The notes: generated by a model not told the origin, from the sequence alone. 64,000 bases of DNA from Candidatus Schneewindia gallinarum (GCA_904420175.1 CAJFUF010000029.1:62001-126000), one strand, 5' to 3'; counted from the first letter of the stretch, positions 25,507 through 33,510 are shown. A program made the numbers and translations.

Positions 25507-25632
25507 GGTTTACACAACCCCTTTCTGCCGGATTGGCCGCAGCCGCCCTCCGGTCTTATAATCATATTATAACATATTATAACGCGAAGCGGAGCCGCGG
25601 GAAAGGAGATTCTGTACGGTAAGGGGGAAAAA

Positions 25633-26208
25633 CTAAGAACGGGGCTGTATCTGGCGGGCGCTGCGTCTGTCGATGTCCAGCACAATCCGGCCCACAAACA
25701 AAAGCATCAGCACCTCCAGTGGAAGAATCAGCAGGTTTTTGCCGATTCGCAGCGGCAGGGTGGCCAGCTGGAAGCTCTGCCCGTAGTACAGGTACAGCCA
25801 CACGCTGTTCAGGCCGATGTTTAACACGGTGTTAATCACCAGTTTGGCGGCAAGAGCCCGGTACCAGCGCAGCGGTTTTTTGTACAGCGCCATGCCCCAG
25901 ATGAGGCCCGCCAGCACCGCCGTCAGGGTGAAGCCAGGGAAATAGGCCCCGCCGCCGTTGTTGACAAGCCAGCCCAACAGGTCGGTGGCGGCGCCTGCCG
26001 TCATCGCCACCACCGGGCCGAACAGCATCCCCACCATGGCGCTGGTCAGGAAGCCAAAGCCAATCCGCAGCTGCGGCGTCAGCTGGATGCGGATGTTCAG
26101 CAGATCCAGTGTGATATTGATGGCAATAAGTACGGCGGTAACAGCCAGTGCCCGGGGGGAGCGGAATTCCTCTGCGGAGCAGACAAACTGCTCCTTCAAA
26201 TTTTTCAT
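25633..26208 (-). CDS. folT: Folate ECF transporter S component FolT
   Basis: The 191-residue membrane protein has about five or six helices and starts at the ATG at 26208 behind GGAGGTATTTTT. The segment LTPQLRIGFGFLTSAMVGMLFGPVVAMTAGAATDLLGWL is typical of substrate-binding S components. Folate specificity is supported mainly by the THF riboswitch in its leader. It should bind folate outside and pair with a shared EcfAAT module encoded elsewhere. The 52% larger open frame upstream runs through the riboswitch and is not used. Confidence 0.9.
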   Translation of the reverse strand: MKNLKEQFVCSAEEFRSPRALAVTAVLIAINITLDLLNIRIQLTPQLRIGFGFLTSAMVGMLFGPVVAMTAGAATDLLGWLVNNGGGAYFPGFTLTAVLAGLIWGMALYKKPLRWYRALAAKLVINTVLNIGLNSVWLYLYYGQSFQLATLPLRIGKNLLILPLEVLMLLFVGRIVLDIDRRSARQIQPRS

Positions 26209-26214
26209 AAAAAT

Positions 26215-26250
26215 ACCTCCTTCTGTGCCGGATGCCGCACAAAAGGAGGT
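26215..26250 (-). promoter_or_regulatory. RBS-sequestering hairpin of folT
   Basis: On the minus strand ACCTCCTT (26250-26243) pairs with AAGGAGGT (26222-26215), extended by TGTGC/GCACA. The right arm is the folT ribosome binding site, so this fold would block translation and is the likely output switch of the upstream riboswitch. Confidence 0.82.
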
Positions 26251-26318
26251 GAAATTTTGAGAACGTGCCCCGGTGTATGCAGGGGCGCGCCTCTGCCTGC
26301 ACACACTTCGTTTATGCA

Positions 26319-26417
26319 GCAGCGGGATGCAAAATCCACACCGCGAAACAGGGTTTCTTCGTCCGGTCCGCAACTCCCCGTCGGACCGACACTTGACGCG
26401 TGGATTTTTACTCTGCA
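26319..26417 (-). ncRNA. Tetrahydrofolate (THF) riboswitch
   Basis: Read on the minus strand the leader contains, in order, GCAGAGTA, CCACGCGTCAAGTGT, GACGGGGAGTTG, GGACGAAG, TTCGCGGTGTGG and TGCATCCCGCTGC. These match the conserved blocks of the THF riboswitch, with P1 formed by GCAG/CTGC and P2 by AATCCAC/GTGGATT. It lies between a promoter and folT, where this class is expected. A second hairpin (GTGTGTGCAGG with CCTGCATACAC) follows before the RBS-sequestering stem. Confidence 0.92.
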
Positions 26418-26423
26418 CTGTCT

Positions 26424-26452
26424 ATTATAGGCCATTTCCCGCTGGAAAACAA
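26424..26452 (-). promoter_or_regulatory. Promoter of the THF riboswitch-folT transcript
   Basis: On the minus strand TTGTTT (26452-26447), 17 bp and TATAAT (26429-26424). The transcription start would fall directly at the first paired base of the riboswitch. Confidence 0.82.
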
Positions 26453-26473
26453 GGGAGGAAATATTCCGGGCCG

Positions 26474-27091
26474 CTATTGCCCCGCCACGGTCATGCGCAG
26501 CACGGTTTTCAGCCTGTCCGGCGCACAGCGGCGGGGATCCGAAAGGTAAATTTCATGGTGCCACAGCGGATCCCTGCGCTGAAGTCCGTGCTCCTCTAAA
26601 AAGCGCAGCAACCGGGAAAAACTGCGCGCCTCCTCCGCATAGGGGCCGGTATGCAGCAGTTGGACGCACAGCCCCTCCTTTCGTGTTTCAAGGCGCACCC
26701 GCTCCACCGGTAGTTCCGGATGCTTCCGGCGCACCTGCTGTGCAGCCTGCTCCAGAACGTCAGGGGTGACGAACGCCGGCTGTGCCAGAAGTGAGCACCA
26801 TTTCCAGCGCGCCCGCGGCGTGGACAGGCCCTCTTCCAACTGCCACAGACCCTCCAGCGGCGGCATGACATACGGATGATACCCCTCCGGCGCCTGCCCG
26901 GAAAGCCGGCCCATTTTGATGGACCATGCAAGGGCGTACAGCGCCCCGACGCCCTGCTGATAAACCTGGTCCTCCGGAGCGCCTGTCCCGTCCAGTGTAA
27001 GGAAGCGCAGGGCGGGCACCTGCACAAGCGCAGGCGTGCTCCCCGGCCGGTACAGCGCCCGGTACGTCTTTTTAAAATCAAACTTGTCCAT
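26474..27091 (-). CDS. GyrI-like small-molecule-binding domain protein
   Basis: The 205-residue protein begins MDKFDFKKTYRALYRP and contains VPALRFLTLDGTGAPED and HEIYLSDPRR, which are typical of the stand-alone GyrI-like (SOUL/effector-binding) proteins found in Firmicutes. They bind hydrophobic or cationic compounds; a few act as hydrolases of cyclopropanoid toxins. No DNA-binding domain is fused. It is the last gene after the SPL-type radical SAM gene (12-bp gap). Confidence 0.82.
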   Translation of the reverse strand: MDKFDFKKTYRALYRPGSTPALVQVPALRFLTLDGTGAPEDQVYQQGVGALYALAWSIKMGRLSGQAPEGYHPYVMPPLEGLWQLEEGLSTPRARWKWCSLLAQPAFVTPDVLEQAAQQVRRKHPELPVERVRLETRKEGLCVQLLHTGPYAEEARSFSRLLRFLEEHGLQRRDPLWHHEIYLSDPRRCAPDRLKTVLRMTVAGQ

Positions 27092-27103
27092 CAGAATCCC
27101 CCT

Positions 27104-28006
27104 TTACAGGTAGTATAGAAAGCTCTGCTGTACCGGGAGGTGCGCGCCGCGGTAGGCGGCGTTGATGTCCTGCATACGGTACAGCAGCCCGTACCGGTCG
27201 CACTCCTGCCGGAACAGGGCGTACAGCTGCTTTGCACGGGGGCTCTGGCAGCTGTAGCGGTCCCCATACCGCTGCCGGTACCGGGCAGACAACCCCTGCC
27301 CGGGGAACTGCTGCTCCAGCTTGCGGTAGTACCAGTCCCGCTGGTTCTGACGCAGTGTCATGCCGAACAGCGCGTACACGAACTTTGCCCCACAGTCCGC
27401 CGCGGCACGGACAATGCCGCGCACATTGTCCTCCGTATCCTCCAAAAACGGCAGAACCGGGGTCATCAGCACGCCGGTAAATATGCCCGCTTTTGCCAGC
27501 GCCTCCACCGCAGCGAACCGGGCGCTGGAAACACTGACATGGGGCTCAATCTTCCTGCACAGCGCATCGTCACAGGTGGTGATGGTCAGCTTGCACAGCA
27601 TAGGCGCCCTTTCGCCGATCTGCCGGAACAGATCGATGTCCCGGACGACAAGGCTGCTCTTGGTCGTGACGGCCATACCGAAGCCGTACCGGGCAATCAG
27701 CTCCGCCGCGCCCCGGGACAGGCACAGCTCCCGCTCAAAGGGGTTGTACGGGTCGCTCATGGCGCCGGTGGCGATGACGCCGTGCAGCCGCTTGCTTCGC
27801 AGCTCCTTTTCCAGGATGGGCAGGGCGTCCTTTTTGCAGCGGACACGGTCGAAATCCTCCACCTGGTAACAGGCGCTGCGGCTGTCGCAGTAGATGCAGC
27901 CATGGCAGCAGCCGCGGTAGAGGTTCAGCGTGTAGTCGTAGCCGAACCACGCGCTGCTTTTTGTTCTGGACAGCATGGTTTTTGCCGGAACCTGCTCAAG
28001 TTCCAT
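27104..28006 (-). CDS. SPL-family radical SAM protein
   Basis: The 300-residue protein has the radical SAM cluster motif C33-x3-C37-x2-C40 within YRGCCHGCIYCD, and ATGAMSDPYNPFE, VTTKSSLVVRD and LTITTCDD further in. These are shared by spore photoproduct lyase relatives of the Rv2578c/SplB type that are not true lyases. RBS GGAGGGAAATACAA precedes the ATG at 28006. It sits between a WYL regulator and a GyrI-like protein, which suggests a stress or damage-response unit. The substrate is unknown. Confidence 0.85.
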   Translation of the reverse strand: MELEQVPAKTMLSRTKSSAWFGYDYTLNLYRGCCHGCIYCDSRSACYQVEDFDRVRCKKDALPILEKELRSKRLHGVIATGAMSDPYNPFERELCLSRGAAELIARYGFGMAVTTKSSLVVRDIDLFRQIGERAPMLCKLTITTCDDALCRKIEPHVSVSSARFAAVEALAKAGIFTGVLMTPVLPFLEDTEDNVRGIVRAAADCGAKFVYALFGMTLRQNQRDWYYRKLEQQFPGQGLSARYRQRYGDRYSCQSPRAKQLYALFRQECDRYGLLYRMQDINAAYRGAHLPVQQSFLYYL

Positions 28007-28169
28007 TTGTATTTCCCTCCCCTGTTGTATTAGACCGGCTTTTCTTCCGTGCCTTCGCTCTTCGGGCATAGTCCCCCTCTTCTACCGTGAGGCGGCCGGG
28101 AAAAGCCCTGCCGCGGCTTCGAACCGGGTCTCCCCAGCGGCACGGTCCGTGCCCCGATGGGATAGGGAC

Positions 28170-28213
28170 AGTATAAACGGGATAATAGGACATCAGTGTG
28201 TCATATTATCCCG
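28170..28213 (-). promoter_or_regulatory. Promoter with 36-bp palindromic operator candidate
   Basis: CGGGATAATA (28178-28187) and TATTATCCCG (28204-28213) are perfect inverted arms, and the inner GGACA/TGTCA nearly pair as well. The site overlaps the WYL stop codon and covers the -35 and spacer of a leftward promoter whose -10 is TATACT (28175-28170). The WYL protein itself is the natural candidate to bind it. Confidence 0.7.
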
Positions 28214-29119
28214 CTTGGCGTATCGTTTTGCGATTTTTTTTGCTGCGTCCGCCAGTGCGGCGCGCAGGGGCGCAGGCCCCAGCACCTGCAGCCCCGGCCC
28301 GAAGCCCAGCAGGTAGCCCACTGTCCAGTCGTCCTGGGGGTACCGGGTTCGGACCAGCAGGCTGCCGTCCGGCCGGGCGGTAATCTCCTTTTCCGGAAAT
28401 TCATCGTACACCCGGAAAGCCAGCTGCGGGGAAAACAGCAGCGTTACCTCCGTAAGTGCAAAGGACTGTTGAAAAGCGGCGTCCATATCCGCAGGCACAT
28501 CCCTGCGGGGTGGGAATTCCTCCTCGCACAGCTGCACGTCCCGCATTCTTCCCACCTTAAAGCAGCGGTAGCCCTGCCGGGAAAGGCAGAACGCCTGCAG
28601 GTACCAGGCGCTGTTTTTAAAGCAGAGGCGTACCGGCTGGACCCTGCGGCGGGACTGGCCCCCGCCGGAGGAGAAGTAGCGGAAGGACACCACCCGGTGC
28701 GACAGGATGCCGGTTTTCAGCAGCTGAAACTTGTCCCGATCCACCGGGCCGGAGCCCCAGCGGGAGAAATCCACATCGATCCAGTCCTCCGGCTCCCTCT
28801 GGAACAGGGCCGCCAGTGCCTGCAGCGTGCCCTGTTCGTCCTGCGCACCGGTCTGCTTCAGCGACTGCAAAGCGAACAGGATGTCGTCCTGCTGCTGACG
28901 GGTCAGCGCCGTCCGGTCCAGCACAAAACCGGGCAGCAGCCGGAGGCCGCCGCCGCGGCCCCTGTCCCCGTAAACGGGCACGCCCGCCGCACTGAGCAGG
29001 TCGATGTCCCGGTAGATGGTGCGCGGCGACACCTCAAAGCGCTCCGCCAGTTCCCGCGCGGTTACCTGCCGCCCGCCCAGCAGCAGATACAGGATTTGAA
29101 ACAGCCTGTCTGTCTGCAT
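28193..29119 (-). CDS. YafY-type transcriptional regulator (HTH and WYL domains)
   Basis: The 308-residue protein starts MQTDRLFQILYLLLGGRQVTARELAERFEVSPRTIYRDIDLLSAAG, a DeoR-type winged helix. A WYL domain follows, with FRYFSSGGG and NSAWYLQAFCLSRQGYRCFKVGRM, and a C-terminal WCX extension with DDWTVGYLLGFG. WYL domains sense nucleic acids or small ligands and often control DNA-damage or defence genes. The ATG at 29119 gives the family N-terminus. The gene is followed at once by the operator-containing promoter of the SPL-GyrI pair. Confidence 0.9.
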   Translation of the reverse strand: MQTDRLFQILYLLLGGRQVTARELAERFEVSPRTIYRDIDLLSAAGVPVYGDRGRGGGLRLLPGFVLDRTALTRQQQDDILFALQSLKQTGAQDEQGTLQALAALFQREPEDWIDVDFSRWGSGPVDRDKFQLLKTGILSHRVVSFRYFSSGGGQSRRRVQPVRLCFKNSAWYLQAFCLSRQGYRCFKVGRMRDVQLCEEEFPPRRDVPADMDAAFQQSFALTEVTLLFSPQLAFRVYDEFPEKEITARPDGSLLVRTRYPQDDWTVGYLLGFGPGLQVLGPAPLRAALADAAKKIAKRYAKRDNMTH

Positions 29120-29175
29120 ATGTTTCTCCCCTCTCCGCACGGCGGCCGTTTTCCCCAAAACTGTGCCGTGCATGC

Positions 29176-29211
29176 AAAAACAGCGGGCCGATGCTGCCCA
29201 CCGGCCCGCTG
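29176..29211 (-). terminator. Terminator of the rpe-rnfDEA operon
   Basis: On the minus strand CAGCGGGCCG (29211-29202) pairs with CGGCCCGCTG (29190-29181) and is followed by five T. It lies just after the stop of the glycoside-hydrolase-like gene and marks the operon end. Confidence 0.85.
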
Positions 29212-29220
29212 TCATACGGT

Positions 29221-30390
29221 TTATTCGCTGTACAGCAGGCTGTCAATTCCGGCCTGCTTTAAAATGTTTTCCAGCTCCGTGTCGCCGGAATCCAACTGGA
29301 CCATCAGCTTTCCGGTAAAACCCTGCGTGCTGGCGTTTTCCTGCAGCAGCTGCACCAGCCGGGTCAGGCCCGCCGCACGGTCCGTGGACAGGTCGATCAC
29401 TTCGCCGTTTACGGCATAGCGGGTTTGCAGCGCCTCCTGTGTCATGGTAAGCAGGATGTAGTCCGCGTCCAGCTTAAAGGGGGCAGAGCCATACTGGTCC
29501 GCCTGCTGGCCAAGACCCGCCAGCACCGGAAGAGAGACAATCAGCTGGCAGTCCTTCCCCTGCAGGGCGCTTTTCAACGTCTGGGAGCAGGCATACAGCG
29601 CGTCGGACTTATCCCCGCCGGTGTTGCCCGGATAGTAGGCGTAGTGCAGGCCCACCCCGTCAGGGAACTGCAGGTGATCCACCAGCACCGCCTCAAAGCC
29701 CAGATCCGCCAGCTCCCCCACGAGGGAGGCGATATAGCTGTTTGCCCGCTGGCTGTAGGGGTTGAGCCACGGCTTGCCGCCCTGGTTGGCATAGTTGTCC
29801 AGCCAGGTGGTCTCGGTGGCCACACCGCCGCTTTGATACTTGACACAGGCGTCGGTCATTTTTCTTGCCCCCTGCGGGTCGAGGAACGCACTCAGCCCTG
29901 CAATGGGCATGACGCCGCCCGCGCTGAGCGTTTCTGCGGCCCCCGACAGGCTGACGGCGCCCTCCGCCACGGCTTCCGCCGCCTGCGTCTCCTGCGAGGC
30001 GGTGGCGTAAAGAACCATGCCGTCCTCCCCTTTTACGGTGAACAGCGCAGCGGTCCGCCCCTGTCCCGCCAGGGTGGAGGCCAGCCCGGCCGGGTCGGAC
30101 GCAAGCGCGCTAAGGCTGCCTGTGCCGATGCTGGTAAGGGAGCCCGTCTGCTGCTGCGGCTCCGAAGAGGAACTGCTGTCCGACACCGACTGGCTGCCCG
30201 AGGAAGTTTCCGACGGCGCAGGTGCAAAATTGCCGCTGAAAAAGTCGATGACCACCGGCGCGATGCTGTAGCCTGCAAAGGCCACCAGCAGGCAGATCAC
30301 CGCCACACATACCCATTTGATAATGCTGGCGCGCCGGGGACTGCGGCTGTAAATTTTCTGGTTCCGTTTGATTTTGTACTTTTTCGCCAA
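29221..30390 (-). CDS. Membrane-anchored glycoside-hydrolase-like protein (DUF4015 type)
   Basis: The 389-residue protein has a basic N-terminus, one membrane helix (about 25-47), a Ser/Gln-rich linker and a large extracytoplasmic domain. The stretch WLNPYSQRANSYIASLVGELADLGFEAVLVDHLQFPDG, followed by repeated strand-helix units, resembles the putative GH family DUF4015 with a TIM-barrel fold. An Asp in VLVDHLQFP may be catalytic. The start is TTG at 30390 behind GGAGAAATACCC, 18 bp after rnfA. The substrate is unknown. It is the last gene of the rpe-rnfDEA operon. Confidence 0.7.
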   Translation of the reverse strand: MAKKYKIKRNQKIYSRSPRRASIIKWVCVAVICLLVAFAGYSIAPVVIDFFSGNFAPAPSETSSGSQSVSDSSSSSEPQQQTGSLTSIGTGSLSALASDPAGLASTLAGQGRTAALFTVKGEDGMVLYATASQETQAAEAVAEGAVSLSGAAETLSAGGVMPIAGLSAFLDPQGARKMTDACVKYQSGGVATETTWLDNYANQGGKPWLNPYSQRANSYIASLVGELADLGFEAVLVDHLQFPDGVGLHYAYYPGNTGGDKSDALYACSQTLKSALQGKDCQLIVSLPVLAGLGQQADQYGSAPFKLDADYILLTMTQEALQTRYAVNGEVIDLSTDRAAGLTRLVQLLQENASTQGFTGKLMVQLDSGDTELENILKQAGIDSLLYSE

Positions 30391-30408
30391 GGGTATTTCT
30401 CCTTTCCG

Positions 30409-31002
30409 CTAGAACAGGATGGAGCTGCCGATAAAGCCGTAAATGGCAAGGCTGATGATGCCGATGTAGATCATTTCGCTGGGCAGGCCCCGGAAGGACT
30501 CCGGGATGTCCAGCTTTTTCAGTTGTTTTTGGCCGTAATACATGATAATAACCGCCAGCAGGAAGCCCAGCGCCGTGCCAAGGCCGAGGCCCAGTGCAGA
30601 GACGGCGGACAGGTTCTCCCTGGTGCCGATGTAGATGCTGCCCAGCACCGTGCAGTTGAACATGGCCGGGCTTAACAGCGGCCGGTAGGTGTTGTAGCTG
30701 CTTTTGAAAAAGGAGCCCCATACGACGCAGGTCAGCGCATAGACAACCAGCATCACGCCCACAAAGGCGAGGGGTTTGCCAAAGGAGGGGATGGGGAACC
30801 ACTGGTTCAGCGCCGTCAGCGCCCAGGCAAGCAGAGAGGAAACGGTGGTCATCCCGGTCAGAATGCCGCAGAACGGCAGGATGGTGGCGGGATGCTCAAT
30901 TAAGCGGATAAGCCGCCCGATTCCCAGCGCCCTTGCAAACAGGGTGTTTTCAAACAGCAGCACCAGCAGGAAGGTGTTTGTGAATTCAAGTAAAAGGGTC
31001 AT
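30409..31002 (-). CDS. RnfA/NqrE-like membrane protein, divergent
   Basis: The 197-residue protein has six membrane helices and aligns with RnfA along its whole length, including SPAMFNCTVLG and the C-terminal FRGLPSEMIYIGIISLAIYGF. In Rnf and Nqr, RnfA and RnfE each give two cysteines to an iron-sulfur centre within the membrane. Here the first position (LGLCPF in RsxA) reads LGIGRL, so Cys is replaced by Gly29; the second, Cys117, is kept. The start overlaps the rnfE stop by 4 bp. Rnf ancestry is clear, but normal Rnf electron transfer is doubtful. Confidence 0.85.
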   Translation of the reverse strand: MTLLLEFTNTFLLVLLFENTLFARALGIGRLIRLIEHPATILPFCGILTGMTTVSSLLAWALTALNQWFPIPSFGKPLAFVGVMLVVYALTCVVWGSFFKSSYNTYRPLLSPAMFNCTVLGSIYIGTRENLSAVSALGLGLGTALGFLLAVIIMYYGQKQLKKLDIPESFRGLPSEMIYIGIISLAIYGFIGSSILF

Positions 31003-31811
31003 TGGTTATTCACCGGCCTTTCCTGCCCTGCGGAGGGCTCTGCCTGCAGGGGTGCTGTATCTGTCTGTTCTTCCACGGCACCCTCCGGGGCGACGGACGT
31101 CTCCTCCGCCGCGTCCGGCTGTTCCATATCAAGGCTGTCGTCCACCCATTTCTCCGTATAAATCTGCTCATGCCGGTCAAGCAGCTCGTTTTCGCGGATG
31201 ACGGCGGCAGCTTTCTTTGCCGCCGCGCCAAGCATCCCGATAATGATAAAGCCCATATACGGGTAGGCGGCGGACGGGACGGTCAACAGCGTGGGCGCAG
31301 GCAGGCCGAAAATGGTTCCGGCGCCAAGCCACTCCCGCACGATGCCAACCAGCAGGGTGCACAGAAAGAAACCGAGAATATTCTGGACAATGTGAAGGAA
31401 GCCCTTACGGTAGCCCCGCTCTGCCAGGGCATGGGGCACCTTCATCACCACAATGGAACTGACGCACAGCAGCGGCAGATAAATGCCAAGGGACACGCTT
31501 TGCAGCGGCAGGAAGGTATCCACCACATAGCCCACCGGGATGAACGCCGCGGCGGACACAAAAGCGGCCAGCCCCTTTTGCACCGGGACGCGGAACAGCA
31601 TCCCACCCATGGCGCACATGCCGCTGAGAAACAGCATAAGGAATGCAGCGGCCAGCCCCAAAATCAGGCCGTTTGCCGCAGTGGTGGCGCCCACCACCAC
31701 CGGGGTGATGGACAGGCCGCCGATGAACACCGGATTTTCGCTGAACAGTTCCAGCGTCCACTCCTTCAACGCATGCAGCGCCTTGCCGGGTCTGGAGGCC
31801 CTGCTACTCAT
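30999..31811 (-). CDS. RnfE/NqrD-like membrane protein, divergent, with acidic C-terminal tail
   Basis: The 270-residue protein shares the RnfE helical layout (SENPVFIGGLSITPVVV, AFIPVGYVVDTFLPLQSVSLGIYLPLL, IVREWLGAGTIFG). The two iron-ligand cysteines are missing: GLCPLL of RsxE corresponds to GLSITPVV (Ser34), and VTNCIVVG to VSSIVVM (Ser119). A Cys at 116 is three residues off. About 60 C-terminal residues form a cytoplasmic Glu/Gln/Pro-rich tail not found in RsxE. The ATG at 31811 overlaps the rnfD end by 8 bp, leaving no room for rnfG. Confidence 0.83.
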   Translation of the reverse strand: MSSRASRPGKALHALKEWTLELFSENPVFIGGLSITPVVVGATTAANGLILGLAAAFLMLFLSGMCAMGGMLFRVPVQKGLAAFVSAAAFIPVGYVVDTFLPLQSVSLGIYLPLLCVSSIVVMKVPHALAERGYRKGFLHIVQNILGFFLCTLLVGIVREWLGAGTIFGLPAPTLLTVPSAAYPYMGFIIIGMLGAAAKKAAAVIRENELLDRHEQIYTEKWVDDSLDMEQPDAAEETSVAPEGAVEEQTDTAPLQAEPSAGQERPVNNQ

Positions 31812-32760
31812 GGGCGGCCACCTCCCTTCTGTTTGCAAGCTGCCGCCGGACGTGCCGGACCAGTGCCTCCAGGCAGGGCAGCAGCGCCTGGCAAATCAGC
31901 AGCGCAAAGCAGAACCCCTCCTCAAACGCACCGTTGTAGCGGAACAGCATCGCCGCAGGACCCAGCAGCAGCGCATACAGGTACCGCACACTGCGGGCTT
32001 TTGGCAGCACAACCGGGTCACACAGCAGAAACAGCCCGCCGAACAGGATATAGCCGGAACTCATCTCATACACAACGGACAGGAACGGGCCCGCCGCGCT
32101 GCGTGGGAACAGCAGGGCAAACAGTGCGGCCGAAGCAAAAAAGATGCACACGGTGGGCACATCCACACAGCGCCGCACAGCAAGGTACAGGAACACGGTC
32201 AGCAGGACCACCACACAGGTGGTGCCCAATGCCCCCGGATTGTTGCCGATGAACATATCAAATATCCCAAAGGAGGGAATGCCCCCCAATTTTAGGGCCC
32301 CTGCCGCGCTGGTGGCGGGGGGGAAGCTGTCCGCCCCCACAGCCAGCTGCTGAAGCGGCGTGGTGTAGGCGAAAACCTGAGAAGGAAAGCTCAGCGTTAA
32401 AAACGCCATGCCCGCCGCGGCAGGCGTAAAGGCGTAGCTGTAGGCGCCGCCGAAGGGGTATTTCGCCACCAGCAGCGCAAAGGCCACCCCCATGGGGCCC
32501 AGCCAGTAGGGCGCCGTGGGCGGCAGCATCATGGTGATGATAAGCGCGGTGGCAAGGCCGGACGGCTCCCACCGGCCGCGGTGCTTCATGAAGAACTGCA
32601 GGACAATCAGATCCAGCAGGGCTGCCACCGCGCAGTTGATAAGCGCAAGGTACAGCACCCGGATCCCGTAGAAATAGAATCCGACGATCATCAGCGGGAT
32701 GCAGCACAGCATCACGTCGTACCGATACCGGTCGCACTGCTTACGCAGGCCTCTGTTCAT
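31804..32760 (-). CDS. RnfD/NqrB-like membrane protein
   Basis: The 318-residue protein has about nine helices with typical RnfD segments: EPSGLATALIITMMLPPTAPYW, KYPFGGAYSYAFTPAAAGMAF and FDMFIGNNPGALGTT. In RnfD a Thr in a GAT motif carries covalent FMN. The matching segment here is PPATSAAGAL, so Thr150 is kept although the preceding residues differ. The ATG at 32760 is behind GGAGGGTCC and gives the family N-terminus. It follows rpe by 37 bp and leads straight into rnfE. Confidence 0.85.
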   Translation of the reverse strand: MNRGLRKQCDRYRYDVMLCCIPLMIVGFYFYGIRVLYLALINCAVAALLDLIVLQFFMKHRGRWEPSGLATALIITMMLPPTAPYWLGPMGVAFALLVAKYPFGGAYSYAFTPAAAGMAFLTLSFPSQVFAYTTPLQQLAVGADSFPPATSAAGALKLGGIPSFGIFDMFIGNNPGALGTTCVVVLLTVFLYLAVRRCVDVPTVCIFFASAALFALLFPRSAAGPFLSVVYEMSSGYILFGGLFLLCDPVVLPKARSVRYLYALLLGPAAMLFRYNGAFEEGFCFALLICQALLPCLEALVRHVRRQLANRREVAAHE

Positions 32761-32797
32761 ATCGGACCCTCCTTTTTCCAACAACATTGGTACGGGC

Positions 32798-33460
32798 TTA
32801 CAGCGCCGCGTCCGCCGCCGCGCGCAGCCCGGCCACCGCTTTCACGCGGTCGTCTGCCAGGAACAGGGAGGAGCCGGCCACCAGCAGATTGGCGCCCGCC
32901 TTCGCCACCAGCGGGGCGTTGCTTTCGCCGATGCCGCCGTCCACCTCAATATACAGCGTTTTGCCGATCCGGTCTGCCTCTGCCTTGATTTTTTCAATTT
33001 TGGGCAGCATGTCCGCCATGAACTTCTGCCCGCCGAAACCGGGCTCCACCGTCATAATCAGCACCAGGTCCAGCTGCGGCAGGAAGGGGAACACCGCCTC
33101 TGCCGGGGTGGCGGGCTTGATGCTGAGCCCTGCCTTCATCCCCTTCTCTTTGATGGCGGCAATGGTGGCTGCCGTGTCGCTGTCCGCCTCCAGATGGAAG
33201 GTGAGGATGTCGCTGCCTGCGGCGGCGAAGTCATCCACATACCGCAGCGGATCGCTGATCATCAGGTGCACGTCAAACACCATGTCGTTCGCCTTGCGCA
33301 GGCATTTGATAACCGGCGCGCCCAACGAGATGTTGGGCACAAAATGGCCGTCCATTACGTCGATGTGCAGCATATCCGCCCCGGCCCGCTTCATGGTGTC
33401 GCACTCTTCAGCGAGGCGGGAAAAATCACAGGCAAGAATGGAGGGGGAAATTTCAGTCAT
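32798..33460 (-). CDS. rpe: Ribulose-phosphate 3-epimerase
   Basis: Interconverts ribulose 5-phosphate and xylulose 5-phosphate. The 220-residue TIM barrel shows ISPSILACDFSRLAEE, MLHIDVMDGHFVPNIS with the metal-binding His and Asp, VHLMISDP, MTVEPGFGGQKF and EVDGGI. It is the first gene of the operon with rnfD, rnfE and rnfA, an unexpected partner for a pentose-phosphate enzyme. In other Firmicutes rpe is often next to rsgA or prkC, which are not seen here. Confidence 0.95.
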   Translation of the reverse strand: MTEISPSILACDFSRLAEECDTMKRAGADMLHIDVMDGHFVPNISLGAPVIKCLRKANDMVFDVHLMISDPLRYVDDFAAAGSDILTFHLEADSDTAATIAAIKEKGMKAGLSIKPATPAEAVFPFLPQLDLVLIMTVEPGFGGQKFMADMLPKIEKIKAEADRIGKTLYIEVDGGIGESNAPLVAKAGANLLVAGSSLFLADDRVKAVAGLRAAADAAL

Positions 33461-33510
33461 GATACAAGACTCCCATCTATCATTTGTAGTTTCTTTTATA
33501 AGTATGTATT

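Noticed and set aside
25556-25583. Divergent promoter pair from three TTATAA-like hexamers
   Set aside because: The hexamers are self-complementary, matching -35 boxes are poor on both strands, and no plus-strand gene follows.
31002-32252. 416-codon plus-strand frame opposite rnfE and rnfD
   Set aside because: It is rich in Gln, His and Gly and has no domain; the minus-strand membrane proteins are clearly coding.
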